A stretch of 64,000 nt of DNA from Brevibacillus brevis. GTDB taxonomy: Bacteria > Bacillota > Bacilli > Brevibacillales > Brevibacillaceae. Below the pieces are notes generated by a model. It searched no databases. It saw nothing but the letters and a program-made list of their open reading frames with translations, and was not told where the DNA came from. Where the stretch lies: contig NZ_CP134050.1 of the NCBI RefSeq assembly GCF_031583145.1, positions 5,783,501 to 5,847,500 on the forward strand, read 5' to 3'. Positions 9,801 to 17,282 of this stretch are shown piece after piece (positions within the stretch are counted from its first letter, which is position 1; every line of letters begins with the position of its first letter). The position numbers and the translations under genes are program-made.

Positions 9801-10098
9801 CGCCCCCAAACACGCGGATATGCTCGGCTCCTCGCTCTTTCAACAAATCAATGATGTATTTGAAAAACTCCACATGCCCACCCTGGTAGGAGCTGATGGC
9901 AATCCCTTGCACATCCTCCTGGATCGCAGCGGTGACAATATCGCGGGCAGAGTGGTTGTGGCCAAGATGGATCACTTCCACTCCCGACGATTGCAAAATA
10001 CGACGCATGATGTTGATCGAGGCATCGTGACCGTCATACAGGCTGGCTGCGGTCACAAAGCGAACTTTGTTTTGCGGACGATACACTTCCGTTTCCAT
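6847..10098 (-). CDS. icmF: Fused isobutyryl-CoA mutase IcmF (B12 domain, MeaI-type G-protein, mutase)
   Basis: Adenosylcobalamin-dependent carbon-skeleton mutase interconverting isobutyryl-CoA and butyryl-CoA, with its own GTPase chaperone in one 1083-residue chain. Domain order: B12-binding (1-150; D22-G-H24-D-A-S base-off motif, SSYQGG, GGGGG), G-domain (P-loop GITGTGGAGKSS near 200; ETSGIGQGDAQV switch; NKFERKG base-recognition region), then the TIM-barrel substrate domain (YGEDPDYRPDIYGKIGTSG). The start follows AAAGGGAGAG. It is 15 bases after a TetR gene, probably its co-transcribed regulator. It links branched-chain acyl-CoA to the butyryl-CoA oxidation genes upstream. Related IcmFs also act on pivalyl- or isovaleryl-CoA, so exact substrate is not settled. 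Confidence 0.95.
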   Translation of the reverse strand: METEVYRPQNKVRFVTAASLYDGHDASINIMRRILQSSGVEVIHLGHNHSARDIVTAAIQEDVQGIAISSYQGGHVEFFKYIIDLLKERGAEHIRVFGGGGGVIVPREIRELEKYGVCKIYSPDDGRQLGLQGMINDMIRHADFPTVKELNDEVEKLREQNHQAVARLISVAEYAVDQKEWVEPLQSSVPEPQGAVPVLGITGTGGAGKSSLTDELVRRFIRKYTDKTVAILSVDPSKQKSGGALLGDRIRMNANNTPRVYMRSLATRKSGMELSAALKDAIRVARAAHFDLIIVETSGIGQGDAQVTEVCDVSMYVMTSEFGAPSQLEKIDMLDFADVIAINKFERKGSEDALREVRKQYRRNHQQFELPDEKVPVYGTIASQFNDPGTNVLFAALMHKIVEKTGVDWPLEGLDTTPVKIHKTSLIPTERVNYLQEIANTVRRYRQYAEEQSAIARKLYQLHGAKETLLASGEDSAREVAAVLEKQIELFEEKLHPECKRILEQWPKLKAAYKQDQFVTKIRDKEIVTKLFSESLSGTRIPKVSVPQFEDWGEILKWSLKENFPGEFPYTAGVFPFKREGEDPKRQFAGEGTPERTNRRFHFLSQNDEAKRLSTAFDSVTLYGEDPDYRPDIYGKIGTSGVSICTLDDMKKLYAGFDLCAPSTSVSMTINGPAPMILAMFMNTAIEQQIEAFVAREGRQPTAEESEQIKAYTLSTVRGTVQADILKEDQGQNTCIFSTEFALRMMGDIQQYFIDHKVRNYYSVSISGYHIAEAGANPITQLAFTLANGFTYVEYYLSRGMNIDDFAPNLSFFFSNGLDPEYTVIGRVARRIWATVMKNRYGANERSQKLKYHIQTSGRSLHAQEMDFNDIRTTLQALVAIYDNCNSLHTNAYDEAITTPTENSVRRAMAIQMIINKELGLAKNENPLQGAFIIEELTDLVEEAVMQEFERISSRGGVLGAMETQYQRGKIQDESMYYEMKKHTGELPIIGVNTFINPNSSEEDYEIELARATEEEKVQQIQNLRAFQERNRAKAGPALRRLQEVAMSGGNIFAELMETVKVASLGQISAALYEVGGQYRRNM

Positions 10099-10113
10099 CG
10101 TTCCACTCTCCCT

Positions 10114-10746
10114 TTATTCGGAGACACTGATTTCACGCAGCAACAAAGCGATCTGCTTCTCCGTGTACTCCTCCAGCGTATAGTGTTTGCGCAAAGCCCA
10201 CCGGCGGAACACCCACATCTCGCCCAGCACCATGATATTGTCGGCCATGAGCTTGACGTGTTTTTCGTCCATGCTGATCGAACCGTCGGCGATCCCTTTG
10301 CGAATGATCTCTACGAAAACCTGGGCGATTTCCTCTTCCCGTCCCAGAACGTAACGCAGCGTTTCTTTCGGCAGCGATTTGGATTCCTGATAAATGAGCA
10401 AAACCCGGTCGCTCATCTGGTCCATCACGCGGATGAAGCTTTTCAGCGCCAGCTTTAAAATTTTCAGACCAGTCCCGTTAAAGTTGATCGCCTCGCGCAG
10501 ACGGCTCTCCATCTCGGCATGGATCGCGTCGCACACCAAATACAGGACGTCTTCCTTCGATTCGATATACTCGTACAAGGTCCCGATACTAAAACCAGAC
10601 GCACGGGCGATCTCTCTGGTCGTGGTTTTATGGAAGCCTTTATGGATGAACAAATTGACAGCCGCTTCGATGATTTGCTCCCGGCGCTTCTCGATCAGCT
10701 TCGGATCCTTCACTAAAGAAGGAATCGATTTTCGTTTCTCAGACAC
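10114..10746 (-). CDS. TetR-family regulator of the acyl-CoA cluster (FadR/YsiA-like)
   Basis: About 210 residues: N-terminal TetR helix-turn-helix (RREQIIEAAVNLFIHKGFHKTTTREIARASGFSIGTLYEYIESK) and a helical ligand domain. Start: a GTG at 10746 lies 7 bases after AAAGGTGG; a GTG four codons earlier directly abuts that site. A palindrome at 10768-10785 just upstream resembles those before the thiolase operon and fadF, so it probably represses all three and itself in response to an acyl-CoA. Ligand and targets are inference. Confidence 0.85.
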   Translation of the reverse strand: MSEKRKSIPSLVKDPKLIEKRREQIIEAAVNLFIHKGFHKTTTREIARASGFSIGTLYEYIESKEDVLYLVCDAIHAEMESRLREAINFNGTGLKILKLALKSFIRVMDQMSDRVLLIYQESKSLPKETLRYVLGREEEIAQVFVEIIRKGIADGSISMDEKHVKLMADNIMVLGEMWVFRRWALRKHYTLEEYTEKQIALLLREISVSE

Positions 10747-10767
10747 AACATTATCCACCTTTCCGAC

Positions 10768-10785
10768 CGACTGAGCGTTTGGTCA
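10768..10785. promoter_or_regulatory. TetR-type operator C (tetR-icmF)
   Basis: CGACTGAGCGTTTGGTCA is a degenerate form of the pattern TGAnCGAnCGnTCGnTCA seen exactly at 15463-15480. It lies about 20 bases before the tetR start, a place suited to autoregulation. Confidence 0.5.
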
Positions 10786-10920
10786 GCCACCCTATCCAAA
10801 GCAAAGGCAAAACGCTCGTCTCTGTATCTTATCGCAACTATTATACGCGAGTAAAAGGCGGAAGCCAAACCTTTCTTTTGCAGTTCCGCTTGCATCGGCT
10901 CGGGCGAGCGAAGAAACAGC

Positions 10921-10942
10921 GGGGGCAGGGCGCCCTGCCCCC
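10921..10942. terminator. 22-base perfect GC-rich palindrome after the acyl-CoA dehydrogenase operon
   Basis: The sequence GGGGGCAGGGC followed by its exact complement GCCCTGCCCCC forms an 11-bp stem with no spare loop bases. It sits 30 bases past the stop of the first dehydrogenase. It lacks a U-tract on either strand, so it may end transcription weakly or protect the 3' end. Confidence 0.45.
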
Positions 10943-10971
10943 CCGGTCGGTAAATGGTGGTAGTATCGATC

Positions 10972-12114
10972 TTATTCTTTCAGCAAGTAGTTGCTGATGA
11001 CTACCCGCTGAATTTCATTGGTTCCTTCGTAGATTTGCGTGATTTTCGCATCGCGCATGAAGCGCTCCACCGGATATTCCCGGGTGTAGCCGTACCCGCC
11101 GAATACCTGGACGGCTTCCGTGGTCACTTCCATCGCGGTGTCACCTGCGAACACCTTGGACATCGCGGATGCTTTTCCGTACGGCAGGCCTTGATCCTCG
11201 AGCCACGCCGCTTGGTACGTGAGCAGGCGGGAGGCTTCGATCTTGGTGGCCATGTCTGCGAGCTTGAATTGAATCGCTTGCAGGGAAGCGATCGGCTTGC
11301 CGAACTGATTGCGCTCCTTCGCGTAGCCGAGAGCGTGCTCGTATGCTCCCTGGGCGATGCCCAACGCTTGCGCCGCGATCCCGTTGCGTCCTCCATCCAG
11401 CGTCATCATGGCGATCTTGAAGCCCTGGCCTTCTTCCCCCAGCAAGTTCTCGGCCGGCACACGGACATCCTCGAAGTTCACGGCCAGCGTCGGCGAGGAG
11501 CGAATCCCCAGCTTTTTCTCTTTTTTGCCCATCGTAAATCCGTCCATGCCTTTTTCTACGATGAAAGCGCTGATGCCTTTGTGCTTCAGCTCCGGATTGG
11601 TCACGGCAAACACGATGTAGATCTCGGCTTCGCCCGCATTCGTGATGAAAATCTTACTTCCGTTCAGGATGTAATGGTCGCCATCGCGGACCGCCGTCGT
11701 TCGCATACCTGCGGAGTCGGAGCCGGAGCCTGGCTCGGTGAGGCAGTACGCCCCCATCTTTTTCCCTTCAGCCAGCGGGCGCAAAAACTTCTGCTTCTGC
11801 TCCTCCGATCCGAACTTGTAAAGCGGCCAGCTGGCGAGCGACACATGGGCGGACAGCGTCACTCCGATGGAAGCGTCCACGCGGGACAGCTCTTCGACAG
11901 CGATGACGTAGCTGAGGTAGTCCGCACCTGCCCCGCCGTACTTCTCCGGCCACGGAATGCCCGTCAAGCCGAGCTCCGCCATTTGCTCAAAAATGGAACG
12001 GTCAAACCGCTCTTCCTCGTCGCGCTCTGCTGCCGTCGGAGCCACTTGGTTTTCGGCAAAGTCACGGATCATTTTTCGCAGCATCTCATGTTCTTCCGTC
12101 AATTGAAAATTCAT
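10972..12114 (-). CDS. Short-chain acyl-CoA dehydrogenase (butyryl-CoA dehydrogenase type)
   Basis: FAD enzyme of 380 residues that oxidises a short acyl-CoA to the enoyl-CoA and passes electrons to ETF. Family motifs: CLTEPGSGSDSAGMRT, KIFITNAGEAE, AKERNQFGKPI, VFGGYGYTREYPVERFMRDAKITQIYEGTNEIQR, which includes the catalytic glutamate. The start MNFQLTEEHEMLRKM was chosen after GGGAGTGGGAGAA; the open frame continues 104 codons upstream without family similarity. Last gene of thiolase-hbd-acd-acd. Likely partner of IcmF, which yields butyryl-CoA. Confidence 0.93.
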   Translation of the reverse strand: MNFQLTEEHEMLRKMIRDFAENQVAPTAAERDEEERFDRSIFEQMAELGLTGIPWPEKYGGAGADYLSYVIAVEELSRVDASIGVTLSAHVSLASWPLYKFGSEEQKQKFLRPLAEGKKMGAYCLTEPGSGSDSAGMRTTAVRDGDHYILNGSKIFITNAGEAEIYIVFAVTNPELKHKGISAFIVEKGMDGFTMGKKEKKLGIRSSPTLAVNFEDVRVPAENLLGEEGQGFKIAMMTLDGGRNGIAAQALGIAQGAYEHALGYAKERNQFGKPIASLQAIQFKLADMATKIEASRLLTYQAAWLEDQGLPYGKASAMSKVFAGDTAMEVTTEAVQVFGGYGYTREYPVERFMRDAKITQIYEGTNEIQRVVISNYLLKE

Positions 12115-12194
12115 TTCTCCCACTCCCCCGTGTGCTTGTTCGGCCAATCCGCTCCGGCGCAGGACGCTCTTTCCGGGATTGACTCCTCTTTTCC

Positions 12195-13334
12195 TTACGA
12201 AAGCAAATGCTTGGCGATCACGATGCGTTGAATCTCGTTCGTCCCCTCGTAGATTTGCGTGACCTTGGCGTCGCGGAACAGCCGCTCTACCGGATAGTCG
12301 CGCGTATAGCCGTAGCCGCCAAAAATTTGCACGGCTTCCGTCGCAAGCTCCATTGCCGTATCGGTGGCAAAGCGCTTTGCCATCGAGGCTTGCAATCCAC
12401 AGGCTTTTCCCTGGCTGCGCAGCCACGCTGCCTGGTAGACGAGCAATCTCGCGGCTTCCGCCTTGGTCGCCATGTCTGCGAGCTTGAATGCCACCGCCTG
12501 CTGCTTGCCGATCGGTTGGCCGAACTGTTTCCGCTCCTTGGCGTACTCGGTCGCATACCCAACCGCTGCCTCGGCAATCCCGAGCGCTTGCGCGGCAATG
12601 CCGATCCGCCCTGTGTCGAGATTGGCCATCGCGATGGTGAAGCCTTCCCCTTCTTTTCCGAGCAGGTTGGCCGCAGGGACTCGAGCGTTGTCAAACACCA
12701 GCTCGGTCGTATAAGAGCCGTTCAGCCCCATTTTCTTTTCCTTTTTCCCGACGATAAAGCCGGGGGTGTCCCTCTCCACGATAAAGGCGGAAATCCCCCT
12801 CGTTCCCTTGGAAGCATCCGTCACGGCAAATGCGATGTACGTGTCGGCTTCCCCGCCATTCGTGATGAACACTTTGTTTCCGTTCAGCACGTACTCGTCA
12901 CCCTTGCGAACGGCTGATGTCCGTATGCTGCTCGCGTCAGATCCCGCATGCGGCTCCGTCAGGGCAAAGGCCCCCAAATACTCTCCCGCTGCCAGCTTGC
13001 TCACGAATTTGCGCTTCTGCTCGTCGGTTCCGAAGTACAGGATAGGGTTGGTGCCCACCGACGTGTGAACGGACAGGATGCAGCCCACTGTCGCGCTCAC
13101 CTTGGAAATTTCGTGAATGGCGATGATATAGGAGAGGAAGTCCATACCCGCTCCGCCCCACTCTTCTCCGACAGGGATGCCCATCAGCCCCATCTCGCCC
13201 ATCTTTTTCAAAACCGGTCGCGGAAACTGATCGATCTCCTCCATCACCGGGACAAAAGGGGCGATTTCCTTTTGAGCGAAATCCCGCACCATGCGGCGCA
13301 TCATTTCGTGTTCTTCCATCAGTCGAAAATCCAT
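12195..13334 (-). CDS. acdA: Acyl-CoA dehydrogenase (AcdA-like)
   Basis: A second 379-residue acyl-CoA dehydrogenase, similar to but clearly distinct from the next gene. It shows ALTEPHAGSDASSIRT, KVFITNGGEADTYIA, AKERKQFGQPI and IYEGTNEIQR with the catalytic glutamate. The start follows GAAAGGTAGG. B. subtilis has acdA beside fadF and rpoE, which supports the name; substrate chain length is unknown. Confidence 0.9.
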   Translation of the reverse strand: MDFRLMEEHEMMRRMVRDFAQKEIAPFVPVMEEIDQFPRPVLKKMGEMGLMGIPVGEEWGGAGMDFLSYIIAIHEISKVSATVGCILSVHTSVGTNPILYFGTDEQKRKFVSKLAAGEYLGAFALTEPHAGSDASSIRTSAVRKGDEYVLNGNKVFITNGGEADTYIAFAVTDASKGTRGISAFIVERDTPGFIVGKKEKKMGLNGSYTTELVFDNARVPAANLLGKEGEGFTIAMANLDTGRIGIAAQALGIAEAAVGYATEYAKERKQFGQPIGKQQAVAFKLADMATKAEAARLLVYQAAWLRSQGKACGLQASMAKRFATDTAMELATEAVQIFGGYGYTRDYPVERLFRDAKVTQIYEGTNEIQRIVIAKHLLS

Positions 13335-13367
13335 GACAGTCCTACCTTTCTGCCTATCGATCGTCTG

Positions 13368-14219
13368 TCAGTTGTAAGTGTAGAACCCGCGACCGGATTT
13401 TTTGCCGAGCCAGCCCGCCTTTACGTATTTGCGGAGCAGCGGGCACGGACGGTACTTGGAATCGCCGAAGCCCTCGTGCAGTACTTCCATGATGTACAAG
13501 CACGTATCCAGCCCGATAAAGTCGGCCAGCGTGAGCGGCCCCATCGGATGGTTCATCCCCAGCTTCATGACCTCGTCGATTGCCTCGGGAGTCGCCACCC
13601 CTTCGTATACGCAGTAAATGGCTTCGTTGATCATCGGCATGAGCACCCGGTTGGAAACAAACCCTGGGAAATCGTTGACGCTGACCGGCACTTTTTTCAT
13701 TTGCTTGGACAGATCCTCTGTCAGCTGATAGACCTCGTCCGCCGTCTGCAGGCCGCGGATGATCTCGACCAGCTTCATGACGGGCACGGGATTCATGAAG
13801 TGCATCCCGATGACCTTTTCCGGGCGCTTCGTCACTGCCGCGATTTCCGTAATCGGCAAGGAAGAAGTGTTGCTGGCGAGCACCGTATGCGGCGGACAAA
13901 CTTCATCCAGCTTGGTGAAAATCTGCGTTTTGACCGCCATGTTTTCCGTCACGGCTTCGATGACGAAGTCGGCTTCCTTGCCGTCCGCCAAATCGGTAGA
14001 AGACACCAGCCGTGACAGCACCGTCTGCTTGTCTTCCTCGCTCAAGGCGCCTTTTTCCACGCTGCGGCTCAGGTTTTTCGCGATAGCCGCCAAGCCGCGG
14101 TCGACGAATTCTTGCTTGATATCGTTCAGATAGACGCGGAAGCCTGCCTGTGCCGCTACCTGGGCAATCCCGCTGCCCATCTGTCCCGCGCCGATGACCA
14201 TCATTGTTTGTACATTCAT
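13368..14219 (-). CDS. hbd: 3-hydroxybutyryl-CoA dehydrogenase
   Basis: NAD(P)-dependent oxidation of 3-hydroxyacyl-CoA, 283 residues. It has the N-terminal Rossmann motif VIGAGQMGSGIAQ, SNTSSLPI, the catalytic-histidine block GMHFMNPVPVMKLVEII, and a C-terminal NRVLMPMINEA helical domain. The start follows AAGGAGG. The operon supplies dehydrogenase and thiolase but no enoyl-CoA hydratase is in the window, so that step must be encoded elsewhere. The B. subtilis ortholog is mmgB. Confidence 0.95.
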   Translation of the reverse strand: MNVQTMMVIGAGQMGSGIAQVAAQAGFRVYLNDIKQEFVDRGLAAIAKNLSRSVEKGALSEEDKQTVLSRLVSSTDLADGKEADFVIEAVTENMAVKTQIFTKLDEVCPPHTVLASNTSSLPITEIAAVTKRPEKVIGMHFMNPVPVMKLVEIIRGLQTADEVYQLTEDLSKQMKKVPVSVNDFPGFVSNRVLMPMINEAIYCVYEGVATPEAIDEVMKLGMNHPMGPLTLADFIGLDTCLYIMEVLHEGFGDSKYRPCPLLRKYVKAGWLGKKSGRGFYTYN

Positions 14220-14231
14220 GAAAAGGCCTCC

Positions 14232-15410
14232 TTACTCCACTTTAATCAAGACGGCATCGCCCTGTGCGGCTCCGCTGCAGATAGCTGCGATTCCGAGGCC
14301 GCTGCCCCGGCGCTTCAGCTCGTAGGCGAGGTGCAGGACGATCCTGGCGCCGCTCGCTCCGATCGGATGGCCGAGCGCGATTGCCCCGCCGTTCACATTC
14401 ACTTTTTCCTCGTCCCAGCCCACAATCTTGCCGCTGGTCAGCGTCACCGCTGCGAATGCCTCGTTTACTTCAAATAGATCGATGTCTTCCAGAGCGACTC
14501 CCGTCTTTTTCAGCAGCTTTTGAATGGCGAGACCTGGGGTTGTCGCAATATACGGTGCCTCCGCTCCGACCTGGGCGTGCCCCAGAACGGTAGCCAGCGG
14601 TTTGATCCCCAGCTGCGCAGCCTTGTCATCCGACATCAGGACCATCGCTGCCGCCCCGTCGTTTATGCCCGGCGCATTGCCTGCCGTGATCGTCCCGTCC
14701 TTCTTGTAGACGGGCGCCAGCTTTGCCAGCACCTCCAGCGTGGTGTCCGGGCGCGGACCTTCATCCTGGCTGACGAGGATCGGGTCGCCCTTTCGCTGTG
14801 GAATCGACACAGGGACGATCTCTTCGGCAAAGATCCCGCTCTCGATCGCCCGTGCAGCCCGCTGCTGGCTGCGCAGCGCCCATCTGTCCTGCTCTTCGCG
14901 GGTAATACCGTACTCGTCCGCTACATTGCTGCCATGTACAGCCATCGGCACCTGGTCAAACGGACACGTGAGGCCGTCGTACATCATCAAATCCCGAACT
15001 GTCGCATCCCCCATCCGCATGCCGTACCGTGCGTCTGGCAAAGCGTACGGAACATTGCTCATGCTCTCCATCCCGCCGGCCACGATAATCTCACCGTCTC
15101 CCGCACGGATGATCTGATCCCCCATCGTGACGGCCCGCATCCCCGAAGCGCACACTTTGTTGATCGTCTCGCTGGCCACGTCCCAAGGCAATCCCGCCTT
15201 GCGGGCAGCCTGCCGGGAAGGCACCTGGCCCGCACCCGCCTGCACGACCATGCCCATGATGACCTCATCGACCTGCTCTCCGGACACTCCGGAGCGCGCC
15301 AACGCTTCCTTGATCACAACCGCGCCCAATTCGACTGCAGACAACGCTTTCAAAGCTCCGCCAAACTTGCCGAAAGGGGTACGTGCTCCCCCTGCAATCA
15401 CTGTTTTCAT
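14232..15410 (-). CDS. Acetyl-CoA C-acetyltransferase (thiolase)
   Basis: Thiolytic cleavage of acetoacetyl-CoA, or its synthesis, 392 residues. The nucleophile is in NKVCASGMRAV (about residue 88), the histidine motif is GHPIGASGAR, and the second cysteine is in AAICSGAAQGDAVL, where GAA replaces the commoner GGG. First gene of the operon with hbd and two acyl-CoA dehydrogenases. Start follows GGAGGGC. An operator-like palindrome lies 52-70 bases upstream. Confidence 0.95.
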   Translation of the reverse strand: MKTVIAGGARTPFGKFGGALKALSAVELGAVVIKEALARSGVSGEQVDEVIMGMVVQAGAGQVPSRQAARKAGLPWDVASETINKVCASGMRAVTMGDQIIRAGDGEIIVAGGMESMSNVPYALPDARYGMRMGDATVRDLMMYDGLTCPFDQVPMAVHGSNVADEYGITREEQDRWALRSQQRAARAIESGIFAEEIVPVSIPQRKGDPILVSQDEGPRPDTTLEVLAKLAPVYKKDGTITAGNAPGINDGAAAMVLMSDDKAAQLGIKPLATVLGHAQVGAEAPYIATTPGLAIQKLLKKTGVALEDIDLFEVNEAFAAVTLTSGKIVGWDEEKVNVNGGAIALGHPIGASGARIVLHLAYELKRRGSGLGIAAICSGAAQGDAVLIKVE

Positions 15411-15462
15411 GGATGTTGCCCTCCATTCAGTCGCTGTTGTCGCCCATCAACGAAGAGTGAAT

Positions 15463-15480
15463 TGACCGAGCGTTCGTTCA
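15463..15480. promoter_or_regulatory. TetR-type operator A (thiolase operon)
   Basis: TGACCGAGCGTTCGTTCA is an exact match to the symmetric pattern TGAnCGAnCGnTCGnTCA, typical in shape of TetR/FadR boxes. It lies in the leader just downstream of the candidate promoter at 15496-15524. Confidence 0.65.
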
Positions 15481-15495
15481 TATTTTCTTATCTTC

Positions 15496-15524
15496 ATTTT
15501 GCCGCCTTCCTTCGGATTAGTCAA
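15496..15524 (-). promoter_or_regulatory. Candidate thiolase-operon promoter
   Basis: TTGACT (15519-15524), 17 bases, CAAAAT (15496-15501). The -10 is imperfect; the call rests on spacing and on the operator just downstream. Confidence 0.4.
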
Positions 15525-15533
15525 TGAATTACG

Positions 15534-15576
15534 AAAAAAAGAACAGCCTGACTTCTCTCCGCCAGTCAGGCTGTTC
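15534..15576 (-). terminator. Terminator of the sigma/anti-sigma operon
   Basis: GAACAGCCTGACT pairs perfectly with AGTCAGGCTGTTC and is followed by seven Us on the minus strand, immediately after the anti-sigma gene. Confidence 0.92.
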
Positions 15577-15580
15577 GTTG

Positions 15581-16636
15581 TCATTGTATGGCCAACCAGC
15601 CAATTTTCCAGAAGCCCTTTTTGCTCGGCTGCAAACGATAGGCTGTTTTCTCGCGATTGTCCTTGTACGTTATCCATACGACCGCTTCCTTGTCTGCCGT
15701 AGGCTCTACCGAAAATCCACTTGCAAATTCACGCAAGGTCTTCACCTGTTTCCAGTTGTTCCTCTCTCCTATCGGATCGTTCTTTGCATCTGCCAAAAAC
15801 TGCTCCAGCGTCGGCTTCTCGAATTCCCCGTCCTGAATGTGCAAGGCGTACTGCGTGACCAGATCACCTTCTTCCACCGCTTTTATATACAGCTTCAACA
15901 CTTGGATGGGATTCAGTCCACGCAGCAGTTCGTCCTTCTGTTCATTCTTGAAGGCAGCATAGCTGGATTGCTCGGCAGGCGTCAAGTCAAAAACAGACGG
16001 GATGCGCGGAGCATCCATGATCTCTTCGGCGACCGTTCCGTTTCCTCTCATTTTGAATACGTGCACGTCATCGCCTTGCATATAGCTCAATGAATAACCG
16101 CAAAGCTTTTTCTCCTTCCACCCGACCAGCAAATACGCCCCCGCTTCTCTTTGGAGCAATTCTTCCTTTTCACCGAAAGCCCCGTCTTCCAGTCCCTTTC
16201 CTCCCTTGCGAAAAAAGGCGTAGCCCCAATACTCGTCTGCATCCTCTTCGATGGCATTGCTATGTCCCCTTACCGTGTAGACCAACGGCAGCTGTTGTTT
16301 CAACTCCTCCTGTGACAGTCCGATGCGAAGAACATTTTTGATCTCTTCCACCTGTTGCAAAACCACCTGATCATCCACGGCGGCAACAGGAGGAACCTCT
16401 GTACCGGAAACGCCGCTTCCGATTTGCTTCAGCAGATAATAGGGAGTGATCCCGATCAGGAGCACAGCTGCGAGCAAAGCGAAACCGACAGAATAAACGA
16501 GACGGCGGCTTCTGGCGTGGCTGCTCTCGATTTTCAGCCGTATCCGCTTCTCCAGGTCCGCCGTATCCTCTGTGCCCTGCAGCAACGTTTGGTCAGCTGT
16601 TTCTTTGAACCCCGCCAGCATTTGGTCCAGCTTCAT
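15581..16636 (-). CDS. Putative membrane anti-sigma factor with large extracytoplasmic domain
   Basis: 351 residues: about 45 cytoplasmic residues, one transmembrane helix (about 48-70, VYSVGFALLAAVLLIGITPYYLL), then an outer domain of about 280 residues with no recognised family. It starts at ATG 16636, overlapping the TGA of the sigma gene by the four bases ATGA, after AAGGAGGAG, so the two are translationally coupled. Topology and coupling identify it as the partner of the ECF sigma factor. No zinc-binding HxxxCxxC anti-sigma motif is visible, so function is from context. Confidence 0.7.
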   Translation of the reverse strand: MKLDQMLAGFKETADQTLLQGTEDTADLEKRIRLKIESSHARSRRLVYSVGFALLAAVLLIGITPYYLLKQIGSGVSGTEVPPVAAVDDQVVLQQVEEIKNVLRIGLSQEELKQQLPLVYTVRGHSNAIEEDADEYWGYAFFRKGGKGLEDGAFGEKEELLQREAGAYLLVGWKEKKLCGYSLSYMQGDDVHVFKMRGNGTVAEEIMDAPRIPSVFDLTPAEQSSYAAFKNEQKDELLRGLNPIQVLKLYIKAVEEGDLVTQYALHIQDGEFEKPTLEQFLADAKNDPIGERNNWKQVKTLREFASGFSVEPTADKEAVVWITYKDNREKTAYRLQPSKKGFWKIGWLAIQ

Positions 16637-17172
16637 TCGAGCTCCTCCTTTTCCCATGACGCCTTGAGCTTCTTGCGCGCCCGATGCAGCTTTGTATAGA
16701 CCGCACCTGCGGACACTCCCAGAACCTCCGCTATTTGTTCTGCGGGCATTTCCTCATAATAGTGCAAAAGAATCAGCTGGCGGTCTTTGTACGGCAAAGC
16801 CATGACGTGCCTGGCAAAGCGGATGCGCAGCTCGTTTTGCACAACGGTTGACTCGATTCCCTCGACGATTTCCAGATCTATCTGCGGTTTGAAAAAAAGA
16901 TGGCGAAACGACCACGAGCGCAAATGCCTTTTCGCTTCGTTGACGGCGATCCTGTACACCCATGTTTGCATGGAGCTCTCCATGCGAAAGCTGCCGAGAT
17001 TCTTATAAGCGCGAAGGAACACTTCCTGCGTGATGTCCTCTGCCAGGCTTCGGTCTTTGACCATCAAATAAACAAGTCGCAGCACCTTCTGCAAATAGAG
17101 ATGGATCAATTCTTCAAACAGCGCCTCCTTTGTTTTGTCCAGGCTCTTTTCCGCGAGTTCCAGGCTCCTCAC
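16633..17172 (-). CDS. ECF-type RNA polymerase sigma factor
   Basis: 179 residues with region 2 (RLVYLMVKDRSLAEDITQEVFLRAYKNLGSF, TWVYRIAVNEAKRHLRS) and region 4 (LPYKDRQLILLHYYEEMPAEQIAEVLGVSAGAVYTKLHRARKKL). The GTG start at 17172 sits almost on its AAGGA site and a stop codon lies three codons upstream, so a slightly later start is possible. It is coupled by ATGA overlap to a membrane partner and probably controls an envelope stress response. It is inserted between the fadF and thiolase units. Confidence 0.9.
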   Translation of the reverse strand: MRSLELAEKSLDKTKEALFEELIHLYLQKVLRLVYLMVKDRSLAEDITQEVFLRAYKNLGSFRMESSMQTWVYRIAVNEAKRHLRSWSFRHLFFKPQIDLEIVEGIESTVVQNELRIRFARHVMALPYKDRQLILLHYYEEMPAEQIAEVLGVSAGAVYTKLHRARKKLKASWEKEELE

Positions 17173-17228
17173 TCCTTCCTACTCTTTAGATGCAGCTGCT
17201 TGCTTTCTCTTACCATTTTTCGGGCAGA

Positions 17229-17269
17229 AAAAAGAAAAAGCCCCGCCGCTGAATGATCAGCACGAGGCT
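17229..17269 (-). terminator. Terminator of fadF
   Basis: On the minus strand AGCCTCGTGCTGA pairs with TCAGCGGCGGGGCT with minor mismatches around loop TCAT, then TTTTTCTTTTTT. It is 14 bases past the fadF stop. Confidence 0.85.
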
Positions 17270-17282
17270 CGCGTATCTGACG

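Noticed and set aside
15447..15497. 16-codon leader ORF with a GGAAGG site upstream of the thiolase operon
   Set aside because: Its ATG overlaps the -10 of the best promoter candidate, so it would not be transcribed from there; it also spans the operator. No regulatory codon run is present.
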